NCBI GenBank assembly: GCA_031278135.1
Contig: JAITKY010000246.1
Location: 1-7,561 of the forward strand
Direction: 5' to 3'
Source: Prevotellaceae bacterium
GTDB lineage: Bacteria > Bacteroidota > Bacteroidia > Bacteroidales > UBA932
Length of the DNA stretch: 7,561 bases
The position numbers were made by a program, and so were the translations under genes. Below are positions 6,605-7,561 of this stretch, one piece after another (the first letter of the stretch is position 1; every line of letters begins with the position of its first letter). Under the pieces are notes generated by a model, which had not been told where the DNA came from, did no database searches, and saw nothing but the letters and a program-made list of their open reading frames with translations.

Positions 6605-6653
6605 GTGAAAAATATGAAGCCCCTTTGTACCCTCTCCCTTCATATTTCGTCAC
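6605..6653. repeat. Imperfect inverted repeat with 18-nt loop
   Basis: AAATATGAAG (6610-6619) pairs perfectly with CTTCATATTT (6638-6647). After a one-against-two-base bulge, GTGA (6605-6608) pairs with TCAC (6650-6653), giving about 14 bp of stem around a C-rich 18-nt loop. It lies beyond the end of the BF3164-like pseudogene and upstream of the operon promoter. There is no T-run directly after either arm, so it is not a standard terminator. Confidence 0.6.
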
Positions 6654-6829
6654 TATAAATGGATTTGATACAGTATTTATCATTAAATCAGTATTTTATC
6701 ATCAAAATAAAAGTTTTGTAGCTATTAATACAACATATAAACTGTGAGAAACGAAGCAGGAAGCAATCTGTACCTTACAATGACGCTTTTCGTAAACAGT
6801 ACATTAACAGTCTCATACAAACATACAAT

Positions 6830-7457
6830 TTATTTATTCGGATACAGATAACTTACGTCGTAACGATACACCTCTTCCTCTTCTTCTCCATAAAGTTATT
6901 ATATATAAATATTTATTAACCGGATCTATGTCAATTGAAGTAAAATCAATTATTCCTTTATCCAAAACCAATTCTTTTTTAAAATTCCCGTTCCAGTCAA
7001 AAACATCAATCACAGTACTTGTTTCATCGTTATTATTTAGCAAAGCGAATATATAATCGTCATCGACAAAAGTCCATAAATAATAAGCAACATATTCAAA
7101 ATCAGAAAATTCTCTCAAATATTAAAATCAGGAGTGTCTTTCACCCGATAACCTGTAACTTTGCCTGTCTCAATATCCATTATATTTATCTGTCGTAAAT
7201 AACGCAACCCCATAGCTATTTTAGTCTTGTCGGGTTTCATTTTGTCCATACTATATAAACACATTGGAGGCATTAATCTTTTGTTATATATATCTAAAAC
7301 TATTATAGATTTCATATTTTGCCACTTCCTCATTTGTCAGATAGTTGAAAATGTGATATGAGGGGGATTTTAAAACCTCTTCATTATACATATCGTCTCC
7401 CTGATTAAATGCCAGGATCAAACTGTCATTTAATATGAATACACGTCCAAATGGACA
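6830..7457 (-). pseudogene. BF3164/TolB-like beta-propeller lipoprotein, 5'-truncated and frameshifted
   Basis: Reading leftward, one frame gives GRVFILNDSLILAFNQGDD and, further on, YHIFNYLTNEEVAKYEIYN from about 7448 to 7300, then stops at 7284-7286. Homology continues in a second frame with KRLMPPMCLYSMDKMKPDKT and RQINIMDIETGKVTGYRVKD to a stop at 7115-7117. It then returns to the first frame with REFSDFEYVAYYLWTFVDDD and VIDVFDWNGNFKKELVLDKG. A third change near 6890 is needed to read the C-terminus GEEEEEVYRYDVSYLYPNK, ending at 6830-6832. These pieces in order resemble the second part of the Bacteroides BF3164-type 6-bladed propeller lipoproteins. The N-terminal portion with the lipoprotein signal is absent: an in-frame stop at 7458-7460 precedes the first recognisable codons. 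Three frame changes plus 5' loss indicate a dead gene. Family placement is from memory of the family. Confidence 0.78.
7445..7456. repeat. Short dyad GTCCA-AA-TGGAC
   Basis: A 5+2+5 palindrome lies at the truncated 5' end of the BF3164-like pseudogene and about 40 nt upstream of the -33 box of the plus-strand promoter. It could be an operator for the right-edge gene or a chance feature. Confidence 0.35.
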
Positions 7458-7476
7458 TTAAAAAAAGCATTAAATC

Positions 7477-7493
7477 AAATTGTTACACAATTT
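7477..7493. promoter_or_regulatory. Perfect inverted repeat next to the plus-strand promoter
   Basis: AAATTGT-TAC-ACAATTT is a perfect 7+3+7 dyad ending one base before the TTTG -33 element of the rightward promoter. Its position fits a regulator-binding site. It could also act as a short hairpin plus T-run on the plus strand, but no gene is visible to its left on that strand. Confidence 0.45.
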
Positions 7494-7494
7494 T

Positions 7495-7525
7495 TTTGTT
7501 AGTAAAAAAAAATGTATTAATTTTG
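7495..7525 (+). promoter_or_regulatory. Bacteroidetes promoter, rightward
   Basis: TTTG (7495-7498), a 19-nt spacer and TAATTTTG (7518-7525) match the consensus with the same spacing as the two minus-strand promoters in this window. The ATG at 7549 follows 23 nt after the box. Confidence 0.72.
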
Positions 7526-7548
7526 CGACGTTTTTTAATGGATTTAAA

Positions 7549-7561
7549 ATGAAGATTTGGC
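7549..7561 (+). CDS. Start of a rightward gene, product unknown
   Basis: Only ATG AAG ATT TGG and one further base are present (MKIW...), so nothing can be said about the product. The start is chosen because the other nearby ATG (7538) meets a stop after three codons and because a good promoter lies just upstream. Confidence 0.45.

Larger units (their letters stand above)
6496..6829. other. Gene-free spacer, AT-rich
   Basis: About 330 nt between the operon promoter and the end of the BF3164-like pseudogene hold no ORF and no recognisable coding remnant. Visible elements are three T7CA runs with repeated CTTCG (6531-6578) and the inverted repeat 6605-6653. The part from about 6660 to 6829 shows nothing I can name. 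Confidence 0.55.

Overview
The window looks like chromosomal DNA of a Bacteroidota bacterium, most likely order Bacteroidales. Three lines of evidence support this. Several genes are preceded by the Bacteroidetes-type promoter (a -7 box TAnnTTTG about 19 nt from a TTTG). The gene families (BF3164-type lipoprotein, large FtsX/MacB-like permease, AAA-ATPase/DUF1703 protein, three-part DsbD) are typical of that group. The DNA is AT-rich with T-tract intergenic regions. Species cannot be assigned from the sequence alone.

Almost everything is transcribed leftward (minus strand). Going from right to left, the right edge carries a divergent plus-strand promoter (7495-7525) and the first codons of a gene that runs off the window. 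Left of it lies a decayed minus-strand BF3164/TolB-like beta-propeller lipoprotein gene (6830-7457). It has lost its 5' end and needs three frame changes to read through. After a roughly 330-nt spacer with T-tract repeats and a long inverted repeat comes a promoter and a compact three-gene operon. This holds a YghO / bacterial-ceramide-synthase-like acyltransferase (5320-6441), panD (4973-5323) and a YbhN/LPG_synthase_TM flippase-like membrane protein (3937-4971), with junctions of -4 and +1 nt.

A 515-nt gene-free spacer (3421-3936) follows. It holds a four-copy 21-22-bp T-tract/CTAG repeat and scattered copies of a GGCTAAATC motif. Next come a DsbD-type thiol:disulfide interchange protein (1426-3393/3420) and lptB (673-1398), probably one transcript. 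Twenty nucleotides beyond lptB are the remains of an FtsX-family permease gene (358-652), with an apparent internal deletion joining two distant parts of the original protein. At the left edge is the 5' part of an AAA-ATPase/PD-(D/E)XK family gene (241 leftward) with its own promoter.

Functionally the intact genes concern the cell envelope. LptB powers LPS export and DsbD carries electrons across the inner membrane. The operon pairs coenzyme A precursor synthesis (PanD makes beta-alanine) with a putative acyl-CoA-using lipid N-acyltransferase and a polytopic lipid-flippase-like protein. The dsbD and acyltransferase genes start with nearly the same ~56-bp promoter/leader block, which suggests shared regulation or duplication of a promoter module. 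I see no CRISPR, rRNA, tRNA, IS element or defence island. The less ordinary items are the shared promoter block, the lipid/CoA operon, the repeat array and the two heavily eroded pseudogenes.
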